This document shows, in pieces, positions 1 to 9,199 of a DNA stretch of 40,341 nucleotides; position 1 is the stretch's first letter, and each line of letters opens with the position of its first letter. The notes beneath the pieces are model-generated. The model worked only from the letters and a program-made list of their open reading frames with translations. It was not told the origin of the DNA and made no database searches. The DNA lies in assembly GCA_934418055.1 (NCBI GenBank), contig CAKRWX010000002.1:1-40341 (forward strand). Reading direction: 5' to 3'. The position numbers and the translations under genes were made by a program. This stretch comes from an uncultured Lachnospiraceae bacterium (GTDB taxonomy: Bacteria > Bacillota > Clostridia > Lachnospirales > Lachnospiraceae).

Positions 1-19
1 CTTCAGTGGAGTAAATAGC

Positions 20-69
20 AAAAAGCAGTTTCGAAAGATGCGTAAACATTCTTCCGAAACTGCTTTTTT
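20..69 (-). terminator. Rho-independent terminator after ftsZ
   Basis: A near-perfect inverted repeat pairs AAAAAGCAGTTTCG (about 20-33) with CGAAACTGCTTTTT (about 55-68), with a 21-nt loop. Read on the minus strand, the hairpin follows the ftsZ stop by about 35 bases and ends in a T run. The T run on the other side means it could also stop plus-strand transcription entering from the left. Confidence 0.85.
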
Positions 70-104
70 ACTCTTTACCGCTCTTCTATCGTTCAAAAAC
101 AAAC

Positions 105-1364
105 TTATCTTTTATTCCGTAAGAAGTCCGGGATATTAATATCAGCTGGTTTTACGGTTGGACGTGGCTGAATGACCGGAGTCGGGGTTGGAATCTGTGT
201 CTGGGCAGACTGAGCCGGAGCCTGGCTGCCATAGCTGACACCAGAAGCCGCCGGACGTGCAGTCGTAGTTCCCATAGGACGGGCGGTCGCAAAACGTGGT
301 GCTGCTGTCTGTGGAGCACTCTGCTGAGGCTGTGCTGCTGCAGCTGCCTCTACTGCCCCATTCTTTAAATTAAAGGTGTTGAAATTGTTCATCGTCTGGG
401 ATACAGAACCGGCGTCATCATTCAGACCGGTTGCGATCACGGTGATCGTCGCCTCATCCTGGGCATTCTCATCGTACATCGCACCAAAGATGATGTTAGC
501 ATCATCACCTACTAATTCCTGAACATAGCTTGCCGCCTCATTCGCCTCGATCAGGCTGATATCACCAGAAATATTGATGATCACATGGGAAGCACCCTCG
601 ATGGAGGTCTCTAACTGTGGGCTGGATACGGCCTGTTTTACAGCCTCGATCGCCTTGTCATCGCCCTTTGCTTTACCAATACCAATGTGAGCGATACCCT
701 TATCGGTCATAACGGTCTGAACATCTGCAAAGTCTAAGTTGATCAGTCCAGGTACATTGATCAGGTCTGTGATACCCTGAACAGACTGCTGAAGAACCTC
801 ATCTGCCTTCTTTAATGCCTCTGGCATAGTAGTTCTGCGGTCTACGATCTCTAATAATTTATCATTTGGGATCACGATCAAAGTATCTACGCTCTCCTTC
901 AGACGCTCAATACCCTGTAATGCGTTGGCCATACGTGCCTTTGCCTCAAAACGGAAAGGTTTGGTCACGATACCAACCGTCAGAATTCCCATATCTTTTG
1001 CAATCTTAGCAACAACCGGAGCTGCTCCAGTACCAGTACCGCCACCCATACCACAGGTAACGAATACCATATCTGCGCCCTTCAGTGCCTGTGCCAGTTC
1101 CTCGGAACTTTCTTCTGCTGCTTTCTCACCAATCTCCGGTCTTGCGCCAGCGCCTAAGCCCTTGGTCAGCTTCTCACCGATCTGCATGGCAGTTGGAGCT
1201 TTGCAATCCTTTAATGCCTGATGGTCTGTGTTGATACCGATCAGCTCAACACCTGCGATATTCTCGTCCACCATACGGTTTACAGCATTATTACCAGCGC
1301 CGCCGACACCTACAACGATAATTCTGGCAGCGTTTTCATTCTCGTTTATCTTAATCTCTAACAA
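105..1364 (-). CDS. ftsZ: Cell division GTPase FtsZ
   Basis: Tubulin-like GTPase of 419 residues that polymerises into the Z-ring at mid-cell. Seen: the GTP-binding signature GGGTGTG at residues 107-113, the T7 synergy-loop region NLDFADV, a Gln/Ala/Pro-rich linker from about 340, and a C-terminal peptide [11 protein letters not shown] that matches the conserved tail which in other bacteria docks FtsA, SepF or ZipA. Neither ftsA nor sepF is in the window. The start is TTG at 1362-1364, chosen because AAAGGAGG sits 8-9 bases upstream; the conserved core begins within about 15 residues. It is the last gene of the dcw cluster but has its own promoter (1455-1483) and terminator, so it can be made independently of divIB. 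Confidence 0.97.
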   Translation of the reverse strand: MLEIKINENENAARIIVVGVGGAGNNAVNRMVDENIAGVELIGINTDHQALKDCKAPTAMQIGEKLTKGLGAGARPEIGEKAAEESSEELAQALKGADMVFVTCGMGGGTGTGAAPVVAKIAKDMGILTVGIVTKPFRFEAKARMANALQGIERLKESVDTLIVIPNDKLLEIVDRRTTMPEALKKADEVLQQSVQGITDLINVPGLINLDFADVQTVMTDKGIAHIGIGKAKGDDKAIEAVKQAVSSPQLETSIEGASHVIINISGDISLIEANEAASYVQELVGDDANIIFGAMYDENAQDEATITVIATGLNDDAGSVSQTMNNFNTFNLKNGAVEAAAAAQPQQSAPQTAAPRFATARPMGTTTARPAASGVSYGSQAPAQSAQTQIPTPTPVIQPRPTVKPADINIPDFLRNKR

Positions 1365-1454
1365 AGAAAATTCCTCCTTTTAACTATCCAACACCTTCAA
1401 GATGTGTTTTTCGCATTCTTCTTATTTTCTACCTTAAAAACTAGCCTACCTAAT

Positions 1455-1483
1455 ACTATATTTTATTTTCTGCAAAATATCAA
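1455..1483 (-). promoter_or_regulatory. Predicted sigma-A promoter of ftsZ
   Basis: On the minus strand, TTGATA (1483-1478) and TATAGT (1460-1455) are separated by exactly 17 bp. This lies in the 157-bp gap between divIB and ftsZ and leaves a leader of about 80 nt. No other gene uses this gap. Confidence 0.7.
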
Positions 1484-1521
1484 CCACTTTTTTATAAAAT
1501 TCCTATGAAACGTTATCCCTC

Positions 1522-2265
1522 TCACGGTTTCCGTTTCATGGTATACATGGACGGCGGATTCACCGGATCATAGGTATCCAGGTAGAGAATCCCTTTCTTT
1601 CCCTCCAATTCCGGCATCATGTCCGATAATTCTGAGATCTTTCCACTGATATCCTTGTTGTCTCCCAGCGCCACCTCCAGATCTTTCATATATAAAGTAG
1701 CTTCGCCTTTGGAATTATACTGGATCTTGTCCACTTTCAGGTTATAGGTTTCCAACACCTGGGTCAGGTTCAGAATACTCTCAAACACTCCATTTTCTTC
1801 CACCGGAAGAGGCTGGTGAAGCACGATATGGCCGAATTTCAGTCCCGTGATACACGGAATGTCATCCAGTTTCTGGTTGGTGCTTTCCACCACAATTCCA
1901 TCCTTATCAAAATACATGAAACTGCTCATATAGGACACATAGCCAACCACCGTTTTCTCATGGATGATGATCTGCACATGGAACGGACTCTGGAACACCA
2001 GCTTATAATCCTCCACAAATGGAATCTGCTGGTGATCGCCAAAATGATCCTGCAAATAACAATATGCGCTGTTCCAGTCCATATTTTTTTGAAAGATCAT
2101 GTCCACAATCTCATTTTCCGTATAACGGCTGTTTCCAGTCACAGTCACCTGGCGGATATTCACCGAGCAGATTCCTGCTGCCAAAACGATGATCACCGCC
2201 AGAACTGCCAGCCATTTTTTTGATCCTATTTCAGATGAACGTCCAATCATATGCTTCTTGTACAC
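1522..2265 (-). CDS. divIB: Cell division protein DivIB/FtsQ
   Basis: Bitopic membrane protein of the divisome, 247 residues. A short basic cytoplasmic tail is followed by one transmembrane segment (about 17-35) and then an extracellular POTRA-type domain starting at VNIRQVTVTGNSRYTENEIV, a typical FtsQ/DivIB opening. With FtsL and DivIC it forms the complex that activates septal peptidoglycan synthesis. It sits between murA and ftsZ, its usual position before ftsZ. The start is uncertain: the GTG at 2265 directly abuts AGGAGA, while the ATG five codons later (2250) is about 15 bases away. Neither spacing is ideal. Confidence 0.88.
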   Translation of the reverse strand: MYKKHMIGRSSEIGSKKWLAVLAVIIVLAAGICSVNIRQVTVTGNSRYTENEIVDMIFQKNMDWNSAYCYLQDHFGDHQQIPFVEDYKLVFQSPFHVQIIIHEKTVVGYVSYMSSFMYFDKDGIVVESTNQKLDDIPCITGLKFGHIVLHQPLPVEENGVFESILNLTQVLETYNLKVDKIQYNSKGEATLYMKDLEVALGDNKDISGKISELSDMMPELEGKKGILYLDTYDPVNPPSMYTMKRKP

Positions 2266-2302
2266 TCTCCTGTTTTTGTACTTTTATGGTAACAGTCAGC
2301 TT

Positions 2303-3562
2303 TTATTCTTTCCGCACGTCCGCTCCCAACGCCTTTAAATCCCCGCAGATATCCTCATATCCCCGGAAAATGTGATGGCTGTTCTGAATTCTCGTCACAC
2401 CCTCTGCCGCAAGCCCTGCGATCACAAGGGCCGCGCCGCCCCGCAGATCCGATGCCTGCACCATGCCGCCGTGAAGAGGATAGATTCCGTGGATTCTAGC
2501 CCGGTCTCTCCAGATCTCGATTCTGGCTCCCAGTTTTTCCAGTTCTTTTGCTGTACCAAATCTTCCTTCAAAGACGGTTTCCTGGATTTCTCCCTCTCCA
2601 TTTCCCGTAGCCATCAGCGCCATCAATGGAGACTGCAGATCTGTAGGGAATCCCGGATAGGGGGAAGTTTTCACCCAGATATTATCCGGCCGTTTTTCCA
2701 TCTTTACATTCAGATAAGAATGTTCCTGATAATCTTTCCATTCCAGTTTTGCGCCCATCTGCATAGCTGTCTGAAGAACCTGCTCCAACTGCGCGGCATG
2801 AATCCCGGTCAGTATGGCTTCTCCTCCTGACGCCATCACAGCATACAGATACGTTCCTGCCACAATCCGGTCACCTGGAACCTTGCAGACACAGTCCTTA
2901 AGGGATGTGACACCCTGGATCTTCAAAGTATCCGTTCCGATCTCCTGGATGTTCGCTCCCATATGCTCTAACATCCGGCACATACTTCCAATCTCCGGTT
3001 CTCTGGCAGCGCCATGGATCCGCGTAATTCCTTCCGCCAGAACCGCAGCTAATATGGCCTGTTCCGTGGCTCCAACGCTTGGATAGGAAAATATGATCTC
3101 TCCACCCCGCAATCTCTCCGCCTGGGCATACAGCTGCCCATCCATTTCCTGGATCTGTACTCCCATTTCCCTTAGGGCATACAGATGGAGGTCAATAGGA
3201 CGTTTGCCGATGGTACATCCACCAGGGTATCCCGCCTTCACTTCCTTACATCTGCCCAATATGGCTCCCATCAGAATCACTGATGAGCGCATGGCTGTCA
3301 AAAACTCCTTGGGAATCTGGATCTGGGTGATTTCCGAAGCGTCGATGGTCAGCGTATGTCCCTCCAGACTGCATTTGCAGCCTATAGACTTTAATATCCC
3401 CATCATACAGAAAACATCCTGTATCCTGGGGACATTGGTCAAAACAGTCATTCCTTTATGAAGAACGGCAGCTGCCATCATGGGAAGCGCCGCGTTTTTG
3501 GAACCCTGGATCTCGATCTCTCCACGGAGCCTGTGTAATCCATCAACCAGTATTTCTGCCAA
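2303..3562 (-). CDS. murA: UDP-N-acetylglucosamine 1-carboxyvinyltransferase
   Basis: First committed enzyme of peptidoglycan synthesis; it transfers enolpyruvate from PEP to UDP-GlcNAc in the cytoplasm. 419 residues, normal for the family. Visible: Lys22-Asn23 in the N-terminal QGSKNAALP, and the catalytic, fosfomycin-target Cys116 in PGGCTIGKRPIDLH. The start is TTG (3560-3562), supported by GGGAGGG a few bases upstream and by the family N-terminus. It lies between ftsW and divIB, where many Firmicutes have murG and/or murB. Clostridia often carry two MurA paralogues; from one window I cannot say which this is. Confidence 0.95.
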   Translation of the reverse strand: MAEILVDGLHRLRGEIEIQGSKNAALPMMAAAVLHKGMTVLTNVPRIQDVFCMMGILKSIGCKCSLEGHTLTIDASEITQIQIPKEFLTAMRSSVILMGAILGRCKEVKAGYPGGCTIGKRPIDLHLYALREMGVQIQEMDGQLYAQAERLRGGEIIFSYPSVGATEQAILAAVLAEGITRIHGAAREPEIGSMCRMLEHMGANIQEIGTDTLKIQGVTSLKDCVCKVPGDRIVAGTYLYAVMASGGEAILTGIHAAQLEQVLQTAMQMGAKLEWKDYQEHSYLNVKMEKRPDNIWVKTSPYPGFPTDLQSPLMALMATGNGEGEIQETVFEGRFGTAKELEKLGARIEIWRDRARIHGIYPLHGGMVQASDLRGGAALVIAGLAAEGVTRIQNSHHIFRGYEDICGDLKALGADVRKE

Positions 3563-3622
3563 TCCGTTCCCTCCCGACGCACGTTATACCATATCTTATG
3601 CATGAGAAAGAACTTCTGATTC

Positions 3623-4756
3623 TTATTTTTCCAATTTTATCTGGTTGGAGACGCTTAGGACCATGCCCATCTCCGCCTCCAGGAAAATGATGGAGGTACC
3701 TCCGTAACTGATAAACGGAAGGGTAATTCCTGTATTCGGAATGGTGTTGGTAACTACCGCAATATTTAAGATAACCTGAATGGCAATGTGAGCCATAACG
3801 CCCACCACCAGAAGGCTTCCGAACAGATCCGGCGCATTGCTGGCGATCACCATAAAACGGTAGATCATAAACATAAATACTAATATCAGGGAAATGGCAC
3901 CAAACAGGCCAAGTTCCTCACAAATAATGGAGAAAATCATATCATTCTGGGCCTCTGGCACGAATCCCAGTTTCTGGATACTCTCTCCCAGTCCTTTTCC
4001 AAACAGACCGCCGGAACCAATGGCGTACAGGCCCTGTAACACCTGATAACCACCGCGATCCGCAAATGCCTCTGGATTTTTCCATACATTGATACGGCTT
4101 AACTGGTACGGCTTTAACAGATGGATCGCCGCCAATCCGTTACCGATCTGCGGCGCAAAAGCGATCACCAGTCCGCCTGCCGCTGTGACCAGAAAATACC
4201 ATAATTTCTTACGGCTTGCCACAAACATCATCACAAAACCGATTCCAGCAATGATGATACCGGAACTTAAGTTGTTGGCCGCTACAATGCCTGCCAGCGG
4301 AAGCACCACCATAGCAACCCGGGCAATTCCCGCCGATCGGTCTACATTTCTCCCCAGTTTTACTAACAATGCCGCTGTGGAGACAATGACGGTGATCTTA
4401 ACCAGCTCTGTCGGCTGGAAGCTTAAAGGACCAACGCCCAGCCACCGTCTCTTACCATTTACCTGACGGCCTACTAACGATACGGCGATCATCAGCACCC
4501 AGGATACCAGGATTGCCAGCTTATAAAACTTGGCGTACCACCGGTAATCCAGTTTTGAAATACCGATCATCACCAGAAAACCAACCAGGGCGATCACGCC
4601 CTGACGAGTCATAAAATAGGCCGCATTGCCATTATAATCGATCTGCGCCTTATAGGAACTGGCGCTGTAGATCATAAGAAGGCCAAACATGATCAGGAAT
4701 GCGATGGTAAATAAAAGGCTGTAATCATAAAAACGCTGAGATCTCTTTTTCTTCAT
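3623..4756 (-). CDS. ftsW: SEDS-family glycosyltransferase FtsW/SpoVE
   Basis: Multi-pass membrane peptidoglycan polymerase of the SEDS family (FtsW/RodA/SpoVE), 377 residues. It polymerises lipid II together with a class B PBP. Hallmarks include the first helix ending GLLMIYSASS, GPLSFQPTELVKI in the middle, and the C-terminal VTNTIPNTGITLPFISYGGTS. Its dcw position next to two class B PBPs argues for FtsW or the sporulation paralogue SpoVE rather than the elongation protein RodA. The ATG at 4756 is preceded by AGGAGG about 12 bases away. Confidence 0.92.
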   Translation of the reverse strand: MKKKRSQRFYDYSLLFTIAFLIMFGLLMIYSASSYKAQIDYNGNAAYFMTRQGVIALVGFLVMIGISKLDYRWYAKFYKLAILVSWVLMIAVSLVGRQVNGKRRWLGVGPLSFQPTELVKITVIVSTAALLVKLGRNVDRSAGIARVAMVVLPLAGIVAANNLSSGIIIAGIGFVMMFVASRKKLWYFLVTAAGGLVIAFAPQIGNGLAAIHLLKPYQLSRINVWKNPEAFADRGGYQVLQGLYAIGSGGLFGKGLGESIQKLGFVPEAQNDMIFSIICEELGLFGAISLILVFMFMIYRFMVIASNAPDLFGSLLVVGVMAHIAIQVILNIAVVTNTIPNTGITLPFISYGGTSIIFLEAEMGMVLSVSNQIKLEK

Positions 4757-4841
4757 CCTGTCCGACGGCCTCCTCTCTGTTCTTATTAATATCCATCCGA
4801 AACAAGCGGGTATTTAAACCTGCTGCGCTATCATCGGATTC

Positions 4842-6200
4842 CTACAGGTTCCGGACGCACTCTTTAAAGATTCGTCCGCGCTCCTCATAGTTCTTAAACA
4901 TACCCCAGCTTGCACATGCAGGAGAAAGGAGTACATTGTCACCCATATTGGCATAGGACGCGCAGACACGGACTGCCTCAGACATATCCTCTGCATACAT
5001 AATGTCATAGAAGCCATGGGCTTTGGCGCACTCTGCGATCTTATCTCTGGTCTGGCCGATCAGCACCAGATATTTTACTTTGCCGTCAAATGCCTCAATC
5101 CACTCATCGTAAGTAGACTGCTTATCATAGCCGCCTGCGATCAGCAGTGTCGGACCCGGCATCGCGCGGATGGCCTGGATGGCTGCGTCTGGGTTGGTTC
5201 CCTTGGAATCGTTATAATATTTCACGCCGGAACGCTCCAGTACAAACTCGATCCGGTGTTCTACTGCCTTGAATTCTTTTGCCACTTTCACGATGGTCTC
5301 CATCGGAACGCCCATGGCACGGCTGATGGCAATGGCAGCCATCACATTCTCATAGTTATGTCTGCCTAACAGATTCAGTTCTTTTACATCCAGAACCGCC
5401 TCTGCCTTTTTATTCTTTGCGTAATAAATGATATCTCCATCCAGATAATAACCATCGTCCAGTTTCTGACGGCTGCTAAAAAAGATTACCTTCGGTTTTA
5501 ACTCTTCACTCTCACCAAACTCCCGAAGAACCTTATCATCGTAGTTCAGAACACAAGTGTCCTCTTCGGTCTGGTTGCTGGTGATGCTCTCTTTCACAGC
5601 AATATAGCATTCCATGGTGTGATGACGGTTCAAATGGTCTGGCGTAATGTTTAAAATTGCGCTGACATTTGGCCGGAAATCCATAATGGTCTCCAGCTGG
5701 AAACTGGAAACTTCTGCTACAGTCACAGAATCATCCTCAGTCTCCAGTGCCACCTGAGTGTATGGAATACCGATGTTGCCAACCACGAAAACGCTCTCAT
5801 AATGAGCCTTCATAATCTCGCCGGTCAGTGCTGTGGTGGTAGTTTTACCGTTGGTTCCGGTGATAGCCGCCAGTCTGCCCTTGGCGCACTGGTATGCCAG
5901 CTGGATCTCACTCCAGATTGGGATCTTGGCCTCATCTAATACTGCCACAAATGGTGCCTCCAGCGGGATTCCAGGGCTGATGACACACATCTCCACACCC
6001 AGCAGATCGGTGCGTTTCAGCTCACCCAGCACGATGGTAATCTTGGCATCCTCATCAAATTTATGCTTTAACTCCTCAGCGTCAAGGTCCGGATTGCTGT
6101 CATATAAAACGACCTCTCCACCCATATCCAGCAGAAGCTTTGCTGCGGAAATACCGCTTAATCCTGTTCCTGCTACTAATACTTTCTGACTCTGACTCAT
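4842..6200 (-). CDS. murD: UDP-N-acetylmuramoylalanine--D-glutamate ligase
   Basis: Cytoplasmic Mur ligase that adds D-Glu to UDP-MurNAc-L-Ala with ATP. 452 residues, standard length. Domain order: N-terminal Rossmann domain (VAGTGLSGISAAKLL), central ATPase with P-loop GTNGKTTTT at about 115-123 and the conserved NITPDHLNRH, then the C-terminal domain with YNDSKGTNPDA, which holds the second ligase signature. It starts 12 bases after mraY, so the two are co-transcribed; GGGAGGG precedes the ATG at 6200. Confidence 0.96.
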   Translation of the reverse strand: MSQSQKVLVAGTGLSGISAAKLLLDMGGEVVLYDSNPDLDAEELKHKFDEDAKITIVLGELKRTDLLGVEMCVISPGIPLEAPFVAVLDEAKIPIWSEIQLAYQCAKGRLAAITGTNGKTTTTALTGEIMKAHYESVFVVGNIGIPYTQVALETEDDSVTVAEVSSFQLETIMDFRPNVSAILNITPDHLNRHHTMECYIAVKESITSNQTEEDTCVLNYDDKVLREFGESEELKPKVIFFSSRQKLDDGYYLDGDIIYYAKNKKAEAVLDVKELNLLGRHNYENVMAAIAISRAMGVPMETIVKVAKEFKAVEHRIEFVLERSGVKYYNDSKGTNPDAAIQAIRAMPGPTLLIAGGYDKQSTYDEWIEAFDGKVKYLVLIGQTRDKIAECAKAHGFYDIMYAEDMSEAVRVCASYANMGDNVLLSPACASWGMFKNYEERGRIFKECVRNL

Positions 6201-6212
6201 GACGTTTCCCTC

Positions 6213-7181
6213 CTATAATCCTAAGTACGCGATCAGGCAAAGGATCGCTGTAATGATGGAAAATACCGCTACTACACGGGTCTCTGACCAGCCGCACAAT
6301 TCGAAATGATGATGAATCGGGGCCATTTTGAAAATACGTTTTCCACCAGTCTTTTTAAAATAGGTAACCTGAATGATTACCGATAATACTTCCACCAGAT
6401 AGATCAGTCCAATGATCGGGATAAATAACGGAAGCTGCATCACCAGGGCGCTGGCTGCTACAAAACCGCCTAACGCCAGGGATCCAGTATCTCCCATAAA
6501 TACCTTGGCCGGATACACGTTAAACAGTAAAAAGCCTAACAGACTTCCCACAACTGCTCCGGTCATCGGGCTTAAGCCACTGTTTTCTCCCAATGCCACG
6601 ATTGTTAAAAATGTGGCAACTAAAATGGTCACGCTGGTACACAAACCATCCAGACCATCGGTAAAGTTTACACCATTATCCGTTCCCAACAGAACCACAA
6701 ACACAAACGGAATGTACAGATATCCCAGATCCAGCATCATGCCATGATCAAAGCCGCCAGTAAATGGGATCAGGATTCTGGTTCCCACATCGCCGGAATT
6801 CATCAGATAATAGGTGAATATCGCCGTGATCACGATCTGGCCTGCTAACTTCTGTTTTGGATTTAATCCCTCGGAACGCTTCATGACGATCTTGATATAG
6901 TCGTCCAGGAAACCGATGATACCAAAGCCCACGGTCACAAACAGAACCGGGATGATCTTCGGATAATCTTTTAAATAAAATAAGGATGTCACAATGATGC
7001 TTCCCAGAATGATCAGACCGCCCATGGTGGGGGTTCCCTGTTTTTTCAAATGGGCCTGCGGTCCCTCCTGGCGTACCTGCTGGCCAAACTTCAGTTTGTG
7101 AAGCATCGGAATTACTACCGGGCATAAAGCCGCGCTGATGACAAAGGCGATGATGATCGCCAATATGGTTTCATTAATCAT
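6213..7181 (-). CDS. mraY: Phospho-N-acetylmuramoyl-pentapeptide transferase
   Basis: Integral membrane enzyme that makes lipid I from UDP-MurNAc-pentapeptide and undecaprenyl phosphate. 322 residues with about ten hydrophobic segments. Signatures: the N-terminal QGTPTMGG loop, the catalytic Asp pair in FLDDY, NFTDGLDGL, GDTGSLALGG, and the histidine-rich APIHHHFE loop that is diagnostic of MraY versus other polyprenyl-phosphate transferases. GAGGTG precedes the ATG. A good promoter lies 50-80 bases upstream, so mraY-murD-ftsW can be read without the upstream PBP genes. Confidence 0.97.
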   Translation of the reverse strand: MINETILAIIIAFVISAALCPVVIPMLHKLKFGQQVRQEGPQAHLKKQGTPTMGGLIILGSIIVTSLFYLKDYPKIIPVLFVTVGFGIIGFLDDYIKIVMKRSEGLNPKQKLAGQIVITAIFTYYLMNSGDVGTRILIPFTGGFDHGMMLDLGYLYIPFVFVVLLGTDNGVNFTDGLDGLCTSVTILVATFLTIVALGENSGLSPMTGAVVGSLLGFLLFNVYPAKVFMGDTGSLALGGFVAASALVMQLPLFIPIIGLIYLVEVLSVIIQVTYFKKTGGKRIFKMAPIHHHFELCGWSETRVVAVFSIITAILCLIAYLGL

Positions 7182-7232
7182 TTTGCACCTCAGATTCTTA
7201 TGTATTAATCTTGCGTTTTCACACGCAGAACT

Positions 7233-7261
7233 AGTATACGTCTTTTTAGAAGAATAATCAA
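7233..7261 (-). promoter_or_regulatory. Predicted promoter of mraY-murD-ftsW
   Basis: Minus strand TTGATT (7261-7256) and TATACT (7238-7233), spacer 17 bp, in the 160-bp gap between the second PBP gene and mraY. I see no convincing terminator in the gap, so read-through from mraZ is also likely. Confidence 0.7.
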
Positions 7262-7341
7262 TCCTCTTATCTTTTACTTTTCCCGAAAACAGTGCGGTTC
7301 ACACCTAATGGAAACAGTAACATAATTTTGCCAATGGTTTT

Positions 7342-9078
7342 TTAAGACTCTGGCTCAGCCTGGATTCCCAGATATGGCAGAATATTTTGAAAAATATCTG
7401 CAATCACCGGAGCCGCAATGGTTCCTCCATAATAGATGCCCACCGGTTCATCAATGGTAATCAGTGCCATTACCTGTGGATCATCTGCCGGAGCAAAGCC
7501 CAAGAAGCTGGAAATGTATTTTTTCAGACTTCTCGGCAATTTTTCAGAGGTCGCAGTCTTGCCGCCAATGCGGTAACCGGGCAGCGCCGCCCGTTTTCCA
7601 CTTCCCTCTGCCACCACCTGTTCCAGGATGTAACGCATAGTTTCGCTGGTTTCCTTGGAGACAATTCCATTTTTCTGTGGATAAGAAAAGGTATGTACCT
7701 GCTCCCCATCATGGCTGACTGCCTGAAGGCCGAAATGAGGCGTCACCCGGTTTCCGCCATTGACAATGGATGCCGCCGTCGTAATCAGCTGCAGCGGTGT
7801 GATCTGAAAAGACTGTCCAAAGGATACGGTCGCCAGTTCCACCAGTCCCATATTTTCTTTCTTGTGCATGATGGTGGACGCCTCTCCCGGAAGATCTACT
7901 CCGGTCTTTCCTTTCAGTCCGAACTGGGTGAAATAGTGATAATACTGTTCCACGCCAAGCCGTTGTCCCACATCGATAAATACCGGATTGCAGGAATTCA
8001 TGGCTCCCTGTAAAAAGGTCTCGCTTCCATGGCCGCCTACCTTATGGCACCGGATCTTCCGGTCTTCCACAATCCGGAAACCGGGGCAGGAAAAGGTGTC
8101 CTCTAACTTCACCACGCCTGCCTCCAATCCAGCTGCCGCCGTGATGATCTTAAAAGTCGAACCAGGCTCATAGGTATCGTTGATGGCCGGATTCCGCCAC
8201 ATCTGGTTTAACAGATCCTGCTTCGATGCGGAGGTTTCCTGGCTCTGCTCCACCTGCACATGCAGGGAAAATGGATCATTCAGATTGAATTCCGGCACAT
8301 TGACCATGGCAAGCAGTTCCCCATTCTGGGGATTCATCACGATCACCGATACCCGTTTCGCTCCTTTTTCTTCCATCGCTTTGAGAGCCATCTGCTGGGC
8401 ATACATCTGAATGTTGTAATCCAGGCTGATGACCAGATCATGACCAGCCACCGGTTCCACCCGGTCTTCAAAGGCATTTTCCAGTTCCACGCCTGCCGCG
8501 TCCGTCATGGTCAGAATCTTGCCATTCTGGCCCCTCAGCCAGTCCTCATATTTTACTTCCAGGCCAATGATTCCCTGGTTATCTCCTCCGGTAAATCCTA
8601 ACACCTTCGACGCTAAAGAATCATAAGGATAATAGCGTTTGTAATCCTCATCCACTTTTACTCCCGCCAGATGCTGTTTCCGGATTTCATCACCGATTTC
8701 TTTGTCTACATTGGTTTTCACAATCTCCCTGGAACTGTATTTTTCTACCTTCTTCCGGATATCTTCCGCTGGCATTCCAAGAAGCTCTGACAACACTGCT
8801 GTCACCTGCTCTGGGTCTGTTACCTGGTTATGGATCACGGAAATGGTACAGACCGTCCGGTTATCCGCCAGCACCACCCCATTCCGGTCCAGAATCCGTC
8901 CTCTGGCCGCCTTGATGGTCCGCTCCCTCTGATGCAGGTCCTCCGCTTTCTGGCTATAATAGCCGCTGCGAAATATCATAAGAAAAATAAGCCGTCCTGT
9001 CAGCCCCAGCATTACCATGCATAAGGCCAGGCACAGGAAGGCTATTCTTCGTCTGTGATGGGTCTGATTTCGGTTCAT
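7342..9078 (-). CDS. Class B penicillin-binding protein (SpoVD position) with KTA motif
   Basis: Septal- or spore-type D,D-transpeptidase that crosslinks peptidoglycan. 578 residues: short cytoplasmic tail, signal anchor at about 11-33, PBP dimerisation domain at about 50-220, transpeptidase domain to the end. Active-site motifs are STFK at 307-310 (nucleophile Ser307) and SCN at 362-364. The third motif reads KTA at 507-509 where the family consensus is KTG. By synteny with B. subtilis (mraZ-rsmH-ftsL-pbpB-spoVD) this is the SpoVD equivalent, but there is no C-terminal PASTA domain, so the name is inferred from position only. The ribosome binding site is weak (GGTGGC just before the ATG). 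The 121-bp gap to the upstream PBP holds no visible terminator. Confidence 0.88.
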   Translation of the reverse strand: MNRNQTHHRRRIAFLCLALCMVMLGLTGRLIFLMIFRSGYYSQKAEDLHQRERTIKAARGRILDRNGVVLADNRTVCTISVIHNQVTDPEQVTAVLSELLGMPAEDIRKKVEKYSSREIVKTNVDKEIGDEIRKQHLAGVKVDEDYKRYYPYDSLASKVLGFTGGDNQGIIGLEVKYEDWLRGQNGKILTMTDAAGVELENAFEDRVEPVAGHDLVISLDYNIQMYAQQMALKAMEEKGAKRVSVIVMNPQNGELLAMVNVPEFNLNDPFSLHVQVEQSQETSASKQDLLNQMWRNPAINDTYEPGSTFKIITAAAGLEAGVVKLEDTFSCPGFRIVEDRKIRCHKVGGHGSETFLQGAMNSCNPVFIDVGQRLGVEQYYHYFTQFGLKGKTGVDLPGEASTIMHKKENMGLVELATVSFGQSFQITPLQLITTAASIVNGGNRVTPHFGLQAVSHDGEQVHTFSYPQKNGIVSKETSETMRYILEQVVAEGSGKRAALPGYRIGGKTATSEKLPRSLKKYISSFLGFAPADDPQVMALITIDEPVGIYYGGTIAAPVIADIFQNILPYLGIQAEPES

Positions 9079-9199
9079 GCCACCAATCCCGGATGCGCTG
9101 TTTCTCTCTATTCATATGTAATTGATCGCAGATTTTATGCACAAGCTGGGAACTCTGTTGTTTTGCAGGCATAGCTTCTGGCCCATCACCAACACAAAT

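Noticed and set aside
8954..9172. 72-codon minus-strand frame overlapping the start of the 578-residue PBP
   Set aside because: Weak ribosome site, and most of it is another frame of the PBP gene; only the first third lies in the gap, with no recognisable motif.
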